Origin: Myxococcales bacterium | GTDB lineage: Bacteria > Myxococcota_A > Polyangia > Nannocystales > Nannocystaceae | Assembly (NCBI GenBank): GCA_020633335.1 | Contig: JACKDU010000005.1 | Coordinates: forward strand, 372,001-436,000 | Length of the DNA: 64,000 nt | Direction of reading: 5' to 3' | Shown here: piece after piece, positions 38,210-48,300 of the stretch | Layout: the number at the start of each line of letters is the position of its first letter | Numbering within the stretch: the stretch's first letter is position 1 | Made by a program: the position numbers and the translations under genes | Notes under the pieces: model-generated | Seen by the model: only the letters and a program-made list of their open reading frames with translations | Databases searched by the model: none | Told to the model about the DNA's origin: nothing

Positions 38210-40369
38210 TCACTGGGGGATGATCGCGCAGTAGCCGCCGATGCACTTGGCCTCGGCGTCGCAGCAGCTCGCGTCGAGCTCGCAGGACTCGCCGATCATC
38301 GAGCAGTTGCCGTTCGGGCCCTCGTTGCACACGGGGTTGTCGCCCATGTCGGGGTCGTAGCAGAAGCCGTCACAGCACTCGAAGCCGCCCTTGCAGGTCT
38401 CGCCCGCCTCCTTGCAGGGGCCGAGCGTCCACTCGCCGCGCATGTTGGAGTTGTTGAGCTCCTGGCCCGGGAGCCAGAAGGGCGGGTGCGAGGGGTCGAC
38501 GCCCGGCTGGATGTTCGGGTCGATCGCCGAGACCCAGAGCTGCTTGCGCCGGCTGTTCGGGTTGGTGTCGGTGAGCGTGTTGCCGTACTTGCGCTCGGAG
38601 CCGATGATCAGCCAGTAGTAGCCGCCGACCGAGACCGGCAGGAAGGTCGGCTCGTAGGTCGTCTGATCCTGGCCGACCTCGATGATCCCCTTCGAGTTGG
38701 CGTTGTCGAGGCGGATCTGGTTGGTGCCGTCGAGGTCGGTGATCCAGACCTCGGCGACCGCCGCCCGGGTGCGGGCCTGGTTCGCCCGCATGTAGGCGAT
38801 CCACTTCGAGTCCGGGCTGAAGGTCGGGAAGGTGACCGTCGGCAGGCCGCCGGCGGAGTCGACGATCTTCTTCGAGTTGTTGAAGGACGCGCCCTGGAGG
38901 TCGACCTCGGTGATCCAGAGGTGGGAGGCGGTGAAGTCGAGCCAGTTGCCGTTGAGGCGCTGGCCGAAGGCGACGTGGGTGGTGTCGCCGGCCCACGCCG
39001 GGTGGACGAAGTAGGCGCCCGGCACCGAGAGCTGGGCGAGGATCGCGTTCGAGTTGTAGGTCGAGAGGTGGAGCGGCCCGGTGCCGTCCGACTGCCCCCA
39101 GAGGACGTGCGAGCCGTTCGGCGAGATCGCCTGGAAGCCCGAGGCCTTCGCCGAGTAGTAGAGGATCGCGCCGTCGGCCGGGTTGATCGCCGTCCACGGG
39201 CTCCAGCCGCCCTGGGCAGCCGCCGCCAGCCGCGACCCGTCCTTCGAGACCGAGTGGCAGGCGAGGCACTGGGTGTTCCCGTCCTTCTGGATGAAGTTCT
39301 CGGGGTTGCTGGCGCCGACGTTGAGGCGGACGATGTTGCCGTTGTTGACCTCCCAGTAGTAGACCGCGCCGGTCAGGTTCGCCGGCGAGATCGTCCAGGT
39401 CTGGGTCTTGGCGAGGTAGTACTTGTTGCCGTCGTAGCGCTGGATGTCGAAGGTGAGGGGGCCGTCGGTCGACGACGTCAACTTGGTCCAGATGTCGTTC
39501 GGCATCGTCGGCCAGTTGAAGCGCGAGGGCGGCGGGACCTTGTACCAGCCCTCGAACTCGAAGAACTCGGAGACCGCGTGGATGTAGTAGATGTCGTTGG
39601 CGCCGCCGCCGTTCCACTGGACGGTCGGTCCGGTGAGGCCGCGCGGGAAGACGGTCTTGTCGTAGGGGTAGAGGAGGACCATCGACGGGTCGGGGTCGAC
39701 CGCGTCGCCGAAGCCCATCTTGATCCCGGGGTCGACCGGGTCGGGCTCGCTGGTGAACTTGAGGGTGACGGTCGCGCTGGTCGACGCCTTGAGGCCGCCG
39801 CCGGCGTCGCAGCCGACCGTGCCGACGCCGCCGGCGAGGCCGGTGGCGACGAAGGAGCCGTCGACCGCGTTGATCGACGCGAGGTCGAGGCGGTCGTAGG
39901 ACCAGTTGCAGCTCACCGGGACCTCGACGTTCTTGTCGGTGATGCCGACCGCGGTGAAGACCGTCGCCGGCGGGATCACGCCGTCGACCACGGTGACGAT
40001 CGGATCGAGGGGATCGATCTTCACCTCGATCACCGTGCCGTCGCCGCCGTCGGTGGTCGTGTCGGTGGTGGTCATCACCCCGGTGGTGTTGCCGTCGGTG
40101 ACGGTCGCCGCGGTCGTCGAGTCGGTCTCGCCGCCGGTGGTGCCGTTCGAATCGCTGTTGCCGCCGCTGCCCGAGTCCGTGTCGGTCGCGCTCGCGGAGG
40201 CGCTCGCCGTCGCGGAGGCGCTCGCGGAGGCGGAGGCGGAGGCGCTCGCCGAGGCGGAGGCGCTCGCCGAGTCGGTCGCAGTGTCAGTATCGGCTCGACC
40301 GTCGTCGCCGTTGCAGCCGGCCGCGATCAGAGCGAGAGCAGGAAACCAAGTGAGACGGATCTTCATCAT
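38210..40369 (-). CDS. TolB-like lipoprotein with one CxxCH heme motif and Cys-rich tail
   Basis: The protein has 719 residues from the first of two adjacent ATGs at 40364-40369. The lipobox is AAGCN (Cys ~19). A Ser-Ala dipeptide repeat and Thr-rich linker run to ~residue 110. A bacterial Ig-like segment follows (~140-215; GGVGTVGCDAGGGLKAS). Near residue 370 TQCLACHSVSKDGSRLAAAA carries CxxCH, a c-type heme attachment motif. WD40/TolB-like propeller blades come next (FSPDSKWIAYMRANQ, ISPNGSHVLWGQSDG). The C-terminus has disulfide-rich units (GPCKEAGETCKGGFECCDGF). It may bind heme on the envelope; redox function is inference. Confidence 0.85.
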   Translation of the reverse strand: MMKIRLTWFPALALIAAGCNGDDGRADTDTATDSASASASASASASASASASATASASASATDTDSGSGGNSDSNGTTGGETDSTTAATVTDGNTTGVMTTTDTTTDGGDGTVIEVKIDPLDPIVTVVDGVIPPATVFTAVGITDKNVEVPVSCNWSYDRLDLASINAVDGSFVATGLAGGVGTVGCDAGGGLKASTSATVTLKFTSEPDPVDPGIKMGFGDAVDPDPSMVLLYPYDKTVFPRGLTGPTVQWNGGGANDIYYIHAVSEFFEFEGWYKVPPPSRFNWPTMPNDIWTKLTSSTDGPLTFDIQRYDGNKYYLAKTQTWTISPANLTGAVYYWEVNNGNIVRLNVGASNPENFIQKDGNTQCLACHSVSKDGSRLAAAAQGGWSPWTAINPADGAILYYSAKASGFQAISPNGSHVLWGQSDGTGPLHLSTYNSNAILAQLSVPGAYFVHPAWAGDTTHVAFGQRLNGNWLDFTASHLWITEVDLQGASFNNSKKIVDSAGGLPTVTFPTFSPDSKWIAYMRANQARTRAAVAEVWITDLDGTNQIRLDNANSKGIIEVGQDQTTYEPTFLPVSVGGYYWLIIGSERKYGNTLTDTNPNSRRKQLWVSAIDPNIQPGVDPSHPPFWLPGQELNNSNMRGEWTLGPCKEAGETCKGGFECCDGFCYDPDMGDNPVCNEGPNGNCSMIGESCELDASCCDAEAKCIGGYCAIIPQ

Positions 40370-40482
40370 TCCCCAACCAGTGCCAGTACGCACGCATCCC
40401 CACGGTACAGGGTTTCCGTGGGGAATGCGAGCGACGCGGCCGCGCGTCGCCGGTAGCGGACGCTCACGCGAGCGAGCGACGC

Positions 40483-40761
40483 TCATTCGTGCGCGGGCCA
40501 GGGGGCTGGTCGGCGGGCGATCGGCGTGGTCTCGACCCGACCCTGGAGCACCTGTGCGCGGGCCGGCAGCGGCAGCGGCACCTCGGCCTCGATGAAGTGG
40601 ACCTGCTCGACGAGCGCGTCGCCGCGGCTGCGATCGAGGCCGTCGCGCGCCCACCGGACCGGGTCGTCGGCGCCGCTCCAGCCGCAGGCGTTGTAGCGGC
40701 CCTTGTCATCGATGACGACGGCGACGCGGACGCGGACAGTGAGGGGATCGCGGGTCGACAT
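40483..40761 (-). CDS. Small hypothetical protein
   Basis: The protein has 92 residues from the ATG at 40759-40761. MSTRDPLTVRVRVAVVIDDK, then GRYNACGWSGADD, then a helix and VHFIEAEVPLPLP: the alternating beta/helix pattern and balanced composition look coding, while other frames here are Arg-rich shadows. It has no signal peptide. No family recognised. It lies between two minus-strand genes. Confidence 0.6.
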   Translation of the reverse strand: MSTRDPLTVRVRVAVVIDDKGRYNACGWSGADDPVRWARDGLDRSRGDALVEQVHFIEAEVPLPLPARAQVLQGRVETTPIARRPAPWPAHE

Positions 40762-40827
40762 CGAGGTTCTCCAGGCTCGCGGGGGACGGCCGCGAGATCG
40801 TGCCACATCGAGGTTGTCCCAAGCAGA

Positions 40828-43800
40828 TCACGGGCTCGAGTGGATTCCGCCCGCGGGGCCGGCGGCGTCGGGGCCGGCGCTCGCCGGCGCGAGGAGGCCG
40901 TGGAGCTTCGGGTAGCGGGCGAGGCGCTCGCGCGCGAGCTCAGGGGCGCGGGCGCTCTCGATCGCCTCGAGGAGGTGCGCGCGCGCGCTCGCCTCGTCGC
41001 CGAGGTCGACGTGGAGGCGCGCGAGCGCGAGCGCGAGCTGATAGCGGGTCTCCTCGTCGGTCGCGCCGGCCTCGGTGATCCGGGCGGCCGCCTCGAGATC
41101 GCGGCGGGCGCGGTCGAGCTCGCCGATGATCCGCCAGGCGCGACCGCGCGCCATCAGCAGGAACGCGACGCTCGGATCGCCGCTGGCCTCGGGGCGGAGG
41201 CCTTCGAAGCCCTCGGTGAGCGCCTGGACGGTGAAGGGATCGTCGGCGTGGTGGAAGAGGAGCGCCGACCAGGCGGCGGCGAGGAGCTCGTTCTGCGCGG
41301 GGCCGAGCTCGAGCTGGAGGAGGGGGCCGAGCTCGGGGTGTTGGCGGACGAGGCGGCGGAGGTCGGCGCGCTCCGCCGGCGGCGTCGGGTCGCGGGCGAG
41401 CGCGGCCGCGAGCGCGCGCCGGCACCCCTCGAGGTCGCTGACCCGGAGGAGCGCGAGGGCGCGCCAGAGGAGCGCCTCGCCGCGCGCGTCGTCGCCGAGC
41501 GCCGAGAGCACCGCGTCGAGATCTCCGTCGACCAGCGCGCGCGCGGCCGGCGAGCCGCCGCGGCCGGCGGCGGCGATCCGCGCCCCGCGGAGGCGGATCT
41601 GCCGGAGGGCGACGACCATCGAGGTCGTCGAGTCGTCGTCGCGGTCGCCGTTGCCGATCACGATCGAATATGGCCCTGGGGGCAGCTCGTCGGGCATCGA
41701 CGCGTCGACCGCCTGGCCGCCGCGGACCCGGCAGGTCGCGGCGCGGCCGGGGACCGCGGTCACGTCGAGCTCGAGATCGAGGCGCTCGTCGATCCGGGCG
41801 AGGGGGTGATCGACGACGATCGACCCGAGGGTCTGGTCCTCGGTGACGCAGCCGACGTTGTGGCTGTAGAGCCCGCCGCCGCCGCGGGCGCTGACGGCGA
41901 AGCCGGCGATCCGCTGGTCAGCGCCGCCGCGGATCGTCACGTCGACGGTGCCGGCGAATTCGCTGTGGAGGACGCTGAGCTCGACCCGCAGCGCGAGCGG
42001 CCCGCCCTCCCACTCGATCGGCAGGCGGGCGAGGGGGCCGGGGCGGTTGCTGGCGTTGATCACCAGCGCGTCGCCGCTGGGATCGCGGCGGAGCGCGATC
42101 GGATCGAGGATCTCCCAGCGCGGATCGAGGGGGGCGTCGAAGCCGACCCGGAGCTGGCGGTGCTCGTCGGTGAGGCGCTCGAGATCGCCGGGGAGGAGGT
42201 GATCGGGGAGCGCGAGCTCGGCGTCGCCGTCGGCGCTCTTGATCGCCGCGAGGGCCTCGTCGAAGCGGCCGAGGCGGACGTAGGAGCGGGCGGCGGCGGC
42301 CCGGAGCTCGGGGCCGGCGTCGGGCGCCGCCGCGAGCTGACGGTAGAGCTCGATCGCCCTGAGGTCGTCGCCGGCGGCGGCGAAGAGCTCGGCTGCCCGG
42401 GCCTCGAGGGGGCCGCGCTCGGCGAGCGAGTCGGCGACGACGGCGGCGGTGTGGAGGCTCTCGGCCGCGGTCGCGCGCTCGCCGATCGCGGCGAGGCGCT
42501 CGGCCCGGCGCCAGCTCTCGCGGGCGCTCGCGTCGCGGATCGCCGGCGGCGGCGGCGGGGTCGGGGCGCCCGCGAAGAGGCGCGGGAGCGGCTCGTCGCC
42601 GGCGCCGAGGATCCAGAAGGAGTTGCCGTCGCTGCGGTCGTGGACGACCAGCTCGAGGTTCGGATCGTCGTCGATGTCGAGGGCGCCGATGAGCCGGAGG
42701 CCGACGATCTGGGCGGCGGCGAAGCCCTCGGCGCCCTGGCGGAGGATCACCAGCGCGCGGTCGAGGGCCTCGTCGCCCTTGCCCGCGCTGAGCGCGAGGT
42801 CGTCGAGCCCGTCGCCGTCGATGTCGCCGGCGACCAGCGTCCCCTGGAAGACCGCGGGCCCGCTCTCCTGGCCGGCGAGCGGGTCGATGTACCCCCGCCG
42901 CTCGAGCGCGCGGCCGTCGAAGGCGAAGAGGTAGACGCCCGCCGGCTCGCCGGTGTGGGGCGGCGTCGGGAAGACCCGGCGGTCGGGCCAGCGGTCGTCC
43001 TTGACCGCCGCCAGGAGGGGCTCGCCGCCGGGGCCGCGGAGGACCGCGACCGACTCGATGTTGCCGAGCTGGAGGCGATCGACGAGGCGGAGATCGCCGC
43101 CCTCGTCCTGGAAGATCCGGAGGTCGTAGGCCCACCAGGGGCCGAGCGCGGCGATCAGCTCGGGGCGGCCGTCGCGGTCGAGATCGGCGGCGATCAGGTG
43201 GTTGACGTCGGAGGCGCTGCGATCGGTGGCGAGGTCGGCGACCTCGAGGCGGGCGCTCGGCGAGAGCGGGTCGCGGGCGACGTGGAGGCCGCGGCGATAG
43301 GCGGCGAGGCCGACGTAGAGCTCGTCGGCGCCGCTCTGGTCGAGGTCGGCGGCGACCGTCGAGTAGGACCAGGCGCCGGCGGGCGCCCGCCAGAGCTCGT
43401 CGAGGGTGTCGCCGATCCGGTGGAGGTGGAGGGTGTGATCGCGGTAGGTGAAGACCCAGGGGCGGTCGGCGATGAGGTCGGCGTTGACGTGCCCCTCGGG
43501 CGCGTTTAGCTGGGCGAGGAGGCGGAGGTCGCGGTCGAGGATCGCGACCGAGCGGCGATCGGCGGTGAGGACCAGGAGCTCGCGCTCGCCGTCGCCGTCG
43601 GTGTCGGCGAGGGTGAGCTCGGCGATCCGGTAGCCGATCCGCCGGCCGGTGGTGACGGCGGCGGCCGCCGGCGCGGCGGCGCGGAGCTCCGCCGGCAGGG
43701 CGTCGCCGTGGGCCGCGAGGATCGCCGCGGCGCCCTCCGTGTCGCGGCCGGCGATCGCCCGCCGGAGATCGAGGGCGGCGGCCTCGGGCCGCTCGTCGTG

Positions 43801-45168
43801 ATCGCCCTCGGCCAGCGCCTCGAGGAGGGTGGCGAGCGCCGACCACTCCCGCCGCTGGTAGGCGAGGGAGGCGAGCGCGACCAGGGCGTCGCCGGCGAGC
43901 GCGTCGTCGCTGGCGTTGGTGTAGGCCTGGGCGAAGGCCGCGTTGGCCGCGTCGAGGGCGCGGCCGGCGAGCGCTCGCTCGCCCCGCTCGAGCCAGGCCC
44001 GGGTCAGCGCCCGGGTGCCGCGGGTCTCCGGGGCGTCGGCGAAGGCCTGGAAGACCCGCTCGGCCTCGTCGTCGCGGCCGAGGCTGGCGAGGACCTCGAT
44101 CTGATCGGCGCTCGTCCGCCAGCGGGCCTCGGCCGCGGCCTCGCGGCGCTCGCTCTGCCAGCGCTCGTAGAGGCGGGTGATCGCCAGGGGCGCGCTGATC
44201 ACCAGGGCGATCGCCGCGATCGCGGCGGCGCTGAGGAGGGCGATCCGACGGCGTCGCCGGATCGGGTCGTCGGTGAGCGCGCCGAGGAGCGCCTCCATGC
44301 TCGGCCAGCGGGCGGCGGGGTCGACGTCGAGGCCGCGGAGGATCACCTTGCGGAGCGCCGGCGAGACCACCCCCCTGGGCGGCGGCCGGAGCTCGCCGCG
44401 GATCGCCGCGTTGGCGAGGTCCGCGTGGGTCTCGCCGGCGAAGGGGCGCTGGCCGAAGAAGGCCTCGTAGAGCGAGGCCGAGAACGAGTAGATGTCGGTG
44501 CGGGCGTCGGCCGGGCGGCCCATGTGCTGCTCCGGCGACATGTAGCCCGGGGTCCCGAGGATCGTCCCGGTCGCCGTCACGCCGCCGCGCTCGCCCAGCG
44601 CCTCGTGGGCCGCGGCGGCGGCGAAGTTGATCATGTGCTCGTCGCTCGCGCCGGTCGGCCTGGCGAGGCCGAAGTCGGTGACCCGGACCCGGCCGTCGTT
44701 GCCGACCATCACGTTGTCTGGCTTGAAGTCGCGGTGGACGATCCCGGCGGCGTGGGCCGCCGCGAGGCCGCGCCCGGCCTCGACGAAGACGTCGATGATC
44801 GCCTTCTGAGAGCGCGGGGCGGCGGCCAGCCAGCTCCGCAGGGTGACGCCGGCGACGAACTCCATCGCCATGAAGACCTGCCCCCGCGAGGTGCCGACGT
44901 CGTGGATCGCGACGACGTTGGGGTGGCTGAGGCGGGCGAGCGCCTGGGCCTCGCGGAGGAGGCGGGTCTGGGCGCTCGGCCGGGCGTCGCCCTCGCCGAG
45001 GACCTTGAGCGCGACCTTGCGGTCGAGGTGCTCGTCGTAGGCCGCGTAGACCAGCCCCATGCCGCCGCCTCCGAGCTCGCGGAGGAGGACGTAGCGGTCG
45101 ATCCGGCCGGCGGTCGACGAGGCGCCGCCGCTCCGGGTCGGGCCGCGCTCGGCGTGCGCACCCGTCAC
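40828..45168 (-). CDS. Receptor-like Ser/Thr kinase with FG-GAP propeller ectodomain
   Basis: The protein has 1446 residues. Kinase domain at ~20-285: LGGGGMGLVYAAYD, VALKVLG, HRDFKPDNVMV, VTDFGLARP and GYMSPEQH. One membrane segment at ~300-325 (RRIALLSAAAIAAIALVIS). The outer part begins with a TPR-like helical stretch (~330-510). FG-GAP/VCBS-like calcium repeats follow between ~520 and 830 (LADTDGDGERELLVL, AADLDRDGRPELIAA, AGDIDGDGLDDLALSAG). The tail has another helical repeat block (~880-990), a beta-sandwich region (~1000-1180) and terminal TPR-like helices. The cytoplasmic kinase is therefore linked to a large outer sensor domain. Confidence 0.9.
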   Translation of the reverse strand: MTGAHAERGPTRSGGASSTAGRIDRYVLLRELGGGGMGLVYAAYDEHLDRKVALKVLGEGDARPSAQTRLLREAQALARLSHPNVVAIHDVGTSRGQVFMAMEFVAGVTLRSWLAAAPRSQKAIIDVFVEAGRGLAAAHAAGIVHRDFKPDNVMVGNDGRVRVTDFGLARPTGASDEHMINFAAAAAHEALGERGGVTATGTILGTPGYMSPEQHMGRPADARTDIYSFSASLYEAFFGQRPFAGETHADLANAAIRGELRPPPRGVVSPALRKVILRGLDVDPAARWPSMEALLGALTDDPIRRRRRIALLSAAAIAAIALVISAPLAITRLYERWQSERREAAAEARWRTSADQIEVLASLGRDDEAERVFQAFADAPETRGTRALTRAWLERGERALAGRALDAANAAFAQAYTNASDDALAGDALVALASLAYQRREWSALATLLEALAEGDHDERPEAAALDLRRAIAGRDTEGAAAILAAHGDALPAELRAAAPAAAAVTTGRRIGYRIAELTLADTDGDGERELLVLTADRRSVAILDRDLRLLAQLNAPEGHVNADLIADRPWVFTYRDHTLHLHRIGDTLDELWRAPAGAWSYSTVAADLDQSGADELYVGLAAYRRGLHVARDPLSPSARLEVADLATDRSASDVNHLIAADLDRDGRPELIAALGPWWAYDLRIFQDEGGDLRLVDRLQLGNIESVAVLRGPGGEPLLAAVKDDRWPDRRVFPTPPHTGEPAGVYLFAFDGRALERRGYIDPLAGQESGPAVFQGTLVAGDIDGDGLDDLALSAGKGDEALDRALVILRQGAEGFAAAQIVGLRLIGALDIDDDPNLELVVHDRSDGNSFWILGAGDEPLPRLFAGAPTPPPPPAIRDASARESWRRAERLAAIGERATAAESLHTAAVVADSLAERGPLEARAAELFAAAGDDLRAIELYRQLAAAPDAGPELRAAAARSYVRLGRFDEALAAIKSADGDAELALPDHLLPGDLERLTDEHRQLRVGFDAPLDPRWEILDPIALRRDPSGDALVINASNRPGPLARLPIEWEGGPLALRVELSVLHSEFAGTVDVTIRGGADQRIAGFAVSARGGGGLYSHNVGCVTEDQTLGSIVVDHPLARIDERLDLELDVTAVPGRAATCRVRGGQAVDASMPDELPPGPYSIVIGNGDRDDDSTTSMVVALRQIRLRGARIAAAGRGGSPAARALVDGDLDAVLSALGDDARGEALLWRALALLRVSDLEGCRRALAAALARDPTPPAERADLRRLVRQHPELGPLLQLELGPAQNELLAAAWSALLFHHADDPFTVQALTEGFEGLRPEASGDPSVAFLLMARGRAWRIIGELDRARRDLEAAARITEAGATDEETRYQLALALARLHVDLGDEASARAHLLEAIESARAPELARERLARYPKLHGLLAPASAGPDAAGPAGGIHSSP

Positions 45169-45204
45169 TTCAGGGAGTATCCCGCGAATTCGTGGCCCGC
45201 GGGA

Positions 45205-45228
45205 GGGCGTGGGCGCGCGCTCACGCCC
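45205..45228 (-). terminator. Possible hairpin between the two giant kinase genes
   Basis: GGGCGTG (45205-45211) and CACGCCC (45222-45228) pair around a 10-base GC loop in the 162-base gap between the kinase genes. The stem is short and there is no U-run, so it is weak. Confidence 0.3.
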
Positions 45229-45330
45229 GGGGCGCCCCTGGGCGGAGTCTGCAGGCGGCGACGGCCCTGGCGGCCCCGGAGCGGTCGGTGCTCGGCGCGC
45301 CTCGGTGGGTCCGTCGGGGCCGCTGCCTCC

Positions 45331-48300
45331 CTAGCGCGCTCCGGCGGCGGCGGCCTCGTCGGCGAACCCTGACCCAAGAGACAGAAAAGCAGCGCGGGCG
45401 GCCTCGCGGAGCTCGCGGGCGCGGGGGGCGTCGCCCAGCGCGGTCGACCAGGCGAGGCGGCACTCGGCGAGGAGCGGATCGTCGGCCTCGTGGGCGCGGG
45501 CGAGGGCGTCGCAGGCTCGCTCGTAGTCGGTGAGCGCGGCCCGTCGGTCGCCGTGGGCGATCTCGAGGTCGCCCCGGAGCTTGAGGATCGCCGCGCGGTG
45601 GACGTTGTCGGCGGCGAAGCCGGCGTCGTCCTGGGCCGCGAGGGTCCGCTCGAGGACCGCGGCCGCCCGCGGGAGGTCGCCCTGGTCGAGGAGGGCCTCG
45701 ACCAGGCGGAAGGACTGGCGCCCGAGGAGCGCCGCGGCGTAGCTCCCCTGGGCGGCGTAGATCGCGTTCGCCCGCTCGAGCTCGGCGATCCCCTCGGCCG
45801 GGAGGCCCGCGCGGAGGAGCGCGCTCCCGAGCCACCAGCGGGCGTGGCCGACGTCCTCGTGGTCGGCGGCGAGGCGCTCGAGGGCGAGGGCGAGCGCCTG
45901 GCGGGCGTCGGCCAGCCCGGCCTCGACCTCGCCGACGCCGATCCGCGCGAGGGCGCGGAGGTCGAGCGCGAAGGTCCGGAGCTGGGCGTCGGGGAACTCC
46001 GCCTCGGCGAGGGCGAGGGCCGCGGACGCGAGCTCGAGGGCGAGGGCATGCTCGCGTCGATCGAGGTGGAGGAGCGCGAGCCATGCCTGGTGGGTCGCCC
46101 GGAGGTGGGTCGCGCTCGGGTCGAGGCGCCCGAGGCTGGCGTCGAGGATCGCGATCGCCTCGCTCGCGTGGCCGAACTCGTTGAGGCACATCACCAGGAC
46201 GACCGTGAGATAGGCGACCCGCGGGTGGTCGGCGCCGAGGAGCTCGGTCGCCTGGGCGAGGGCGGAGCGGAGCTCGCTGGCGGCGGCGACCGGGCGACCG
46301 CCCGTATAGAGGAGCATCGCCAGGTTCGCGCGGGTCGAGATCGTCTCGATCGGCGTCGCCTCCGGGAGCTCGGCGAGGGCCGCGAGCGCCTGATAGTAGG
46401 CGCGCTCGGCCGCCGACGCGTCGCCGGCCCGGTAGAGCGCGGCGCCGTAGTTGTTGAGGAAGAGCCAGCGGGGGAGCGGGCGATCGCCGAGGCGGGCGAC
46501 GAAGGCCCCCGCGAGGTCGGCGTCGTGGAGGCCGAGCGCGCTGAGCCCGAGGGGCTCGGCGAGGATCCACATCCGGCGGGCGAGCGCCTCGGCGGCGACC
46601 TCGTCCTGACCGGCGCGGACGGCCGCGGCGATCGCCAGCGAGAGCGACTCGCGGGCGAGCTCGGGGCGGTGGGCCTCGAGCTGGGCGGCGCCCATCCGGA
46701 GGTGGGCCTCGGCCTCGAGGGGCTCGTAGCCGAGGACAGCGCCGCGATCGATCACCCGGCTCGCCCGCTCCATCGCCTCGTCGTAGGCGCCGACGTCGAC
46801 CAACGACGCGACCCCGGCGAGGACCTCGCGGAGCGCCTGGACCTCGCGGCCGACCGCCGGATCCGCGGGCGGGGCGACGGCGGCCGTGAGCGCGTCGACG
46901 TCGGCGCAGCCGGCGAGCGAGGGGAGGCTGGCGACCGCCCAGGCGGCCCCCTCGACGATCGACGCGTCCGCCCCCTCGAAGGCGGTGAGGAGGGCGTCGA
47001 GGCCGGCGAGGCGGCGATCGAGGCAGGCGGTGCGGAGGTCGAAGAGGCGATCGGAGTGCTGGCCGCTGCGGTGGCGCTCGCAGGCATCGACCCGCATCGC
47101 CGCCCACTCGTCGGCGTAGGCGTCGAGGCGCGGGAGGACGCGGGCCGCCGTGTCCTCGGCGAGGCGCTTGCCGGAGGCGAGGAAGGCCTGCTGGACCCGG
47201 GCGCCCCGCTCCGGCGACCAGACCTCGGTGAGGTCGCCGGCCGTGGCCGCGCAGTCCTCGATCGGCTCGGCGCGGAGCTCGGCGAGGGCGAAGCCGCCGA
47301 CGCCGGTGACCAGCGCGAGCCCGAGGCCGGCGAGGACGCGCCGCCGCTGACGGGTCGGGTCGCGCGAGAGCGCGTCGACGAGCGCCGCCATCGACGGCCA
47401 GCGGCGCTCGGGCTTGGCGTCGAGCCCCCGGAGGACGATGCGGTGGAGCCAGCCGGGGACCCGGCTCCCCGGCGGCGGCGATCGGATCGCCCCCTGGCCG
47501 ATGTTGGCGAGGAGGGCGTCGAGGGTCTCGCCCTCGAAGGGGAGCTGGCCGTAGAGCCCCTCGTAGAGCGCGACCGCGAAGCTGAATTGATCGCTGCGGG
47601 TGTCGGCCTCGTGGCCGGCGAAGAGCTCGGGGGCCATGTAGGCCGGGGTCCCGACCAGCGCGCCGGCGTGGGTGAGCTTGAGGGAGAGGACCGACGAGCC
47701 CGAGTCCTTGCGCCGGAGCTCGGCGGTCGCCGCCTCGATCGTCGTCGCCTCCGCCGCCTCCGCGCGCGCGAGGCCGAAGTCGAGGACCTTCACCACGCCG
47801 TCGTCGCCGCGGATGATGTTGTGGGGCTTGAGGTCGCGGTGGATGAGGCCGGCCGCGTGGGCGGCGCAGAGGCCCCGGCCGGCCTGGAGGAAGATCTCGA
47901 CGACCTCTTGCCAGGGGCGGACGACCTCGCAGCAGTAGTGATCGAGGCTCTCGCCGCGGACGAACTCCATGGCGATGAAGATCCGCCCGGCGTCCTCGCC
48001 GACCTCGTGGACGGTGACCACGTTCGGGTGGGAGAGGCGGGCCATCGCCTGGGCCTCGCGCTTGAAGCGGATCCTCGCGGCGTCGCTCTCGAGCTCCTCG
48101 GAGAGGAGGAGCTTGATCGCGACCTTGCGATCGAGCTCGTCGTCGAAGGCCGAGTAGACGATCCCCATCCCGCCGTGGCCGAGGGTGTCGAGGACGTCGT
48201 AGCGGCCGATCTTCAGGCGCTCTTGGCGGTCGAAGAGGCGCCCGAAGACTCGATTCTTGATCCGCCGCTCGACGAAGGAGTCGGCCCGGGGCGCGACGAT

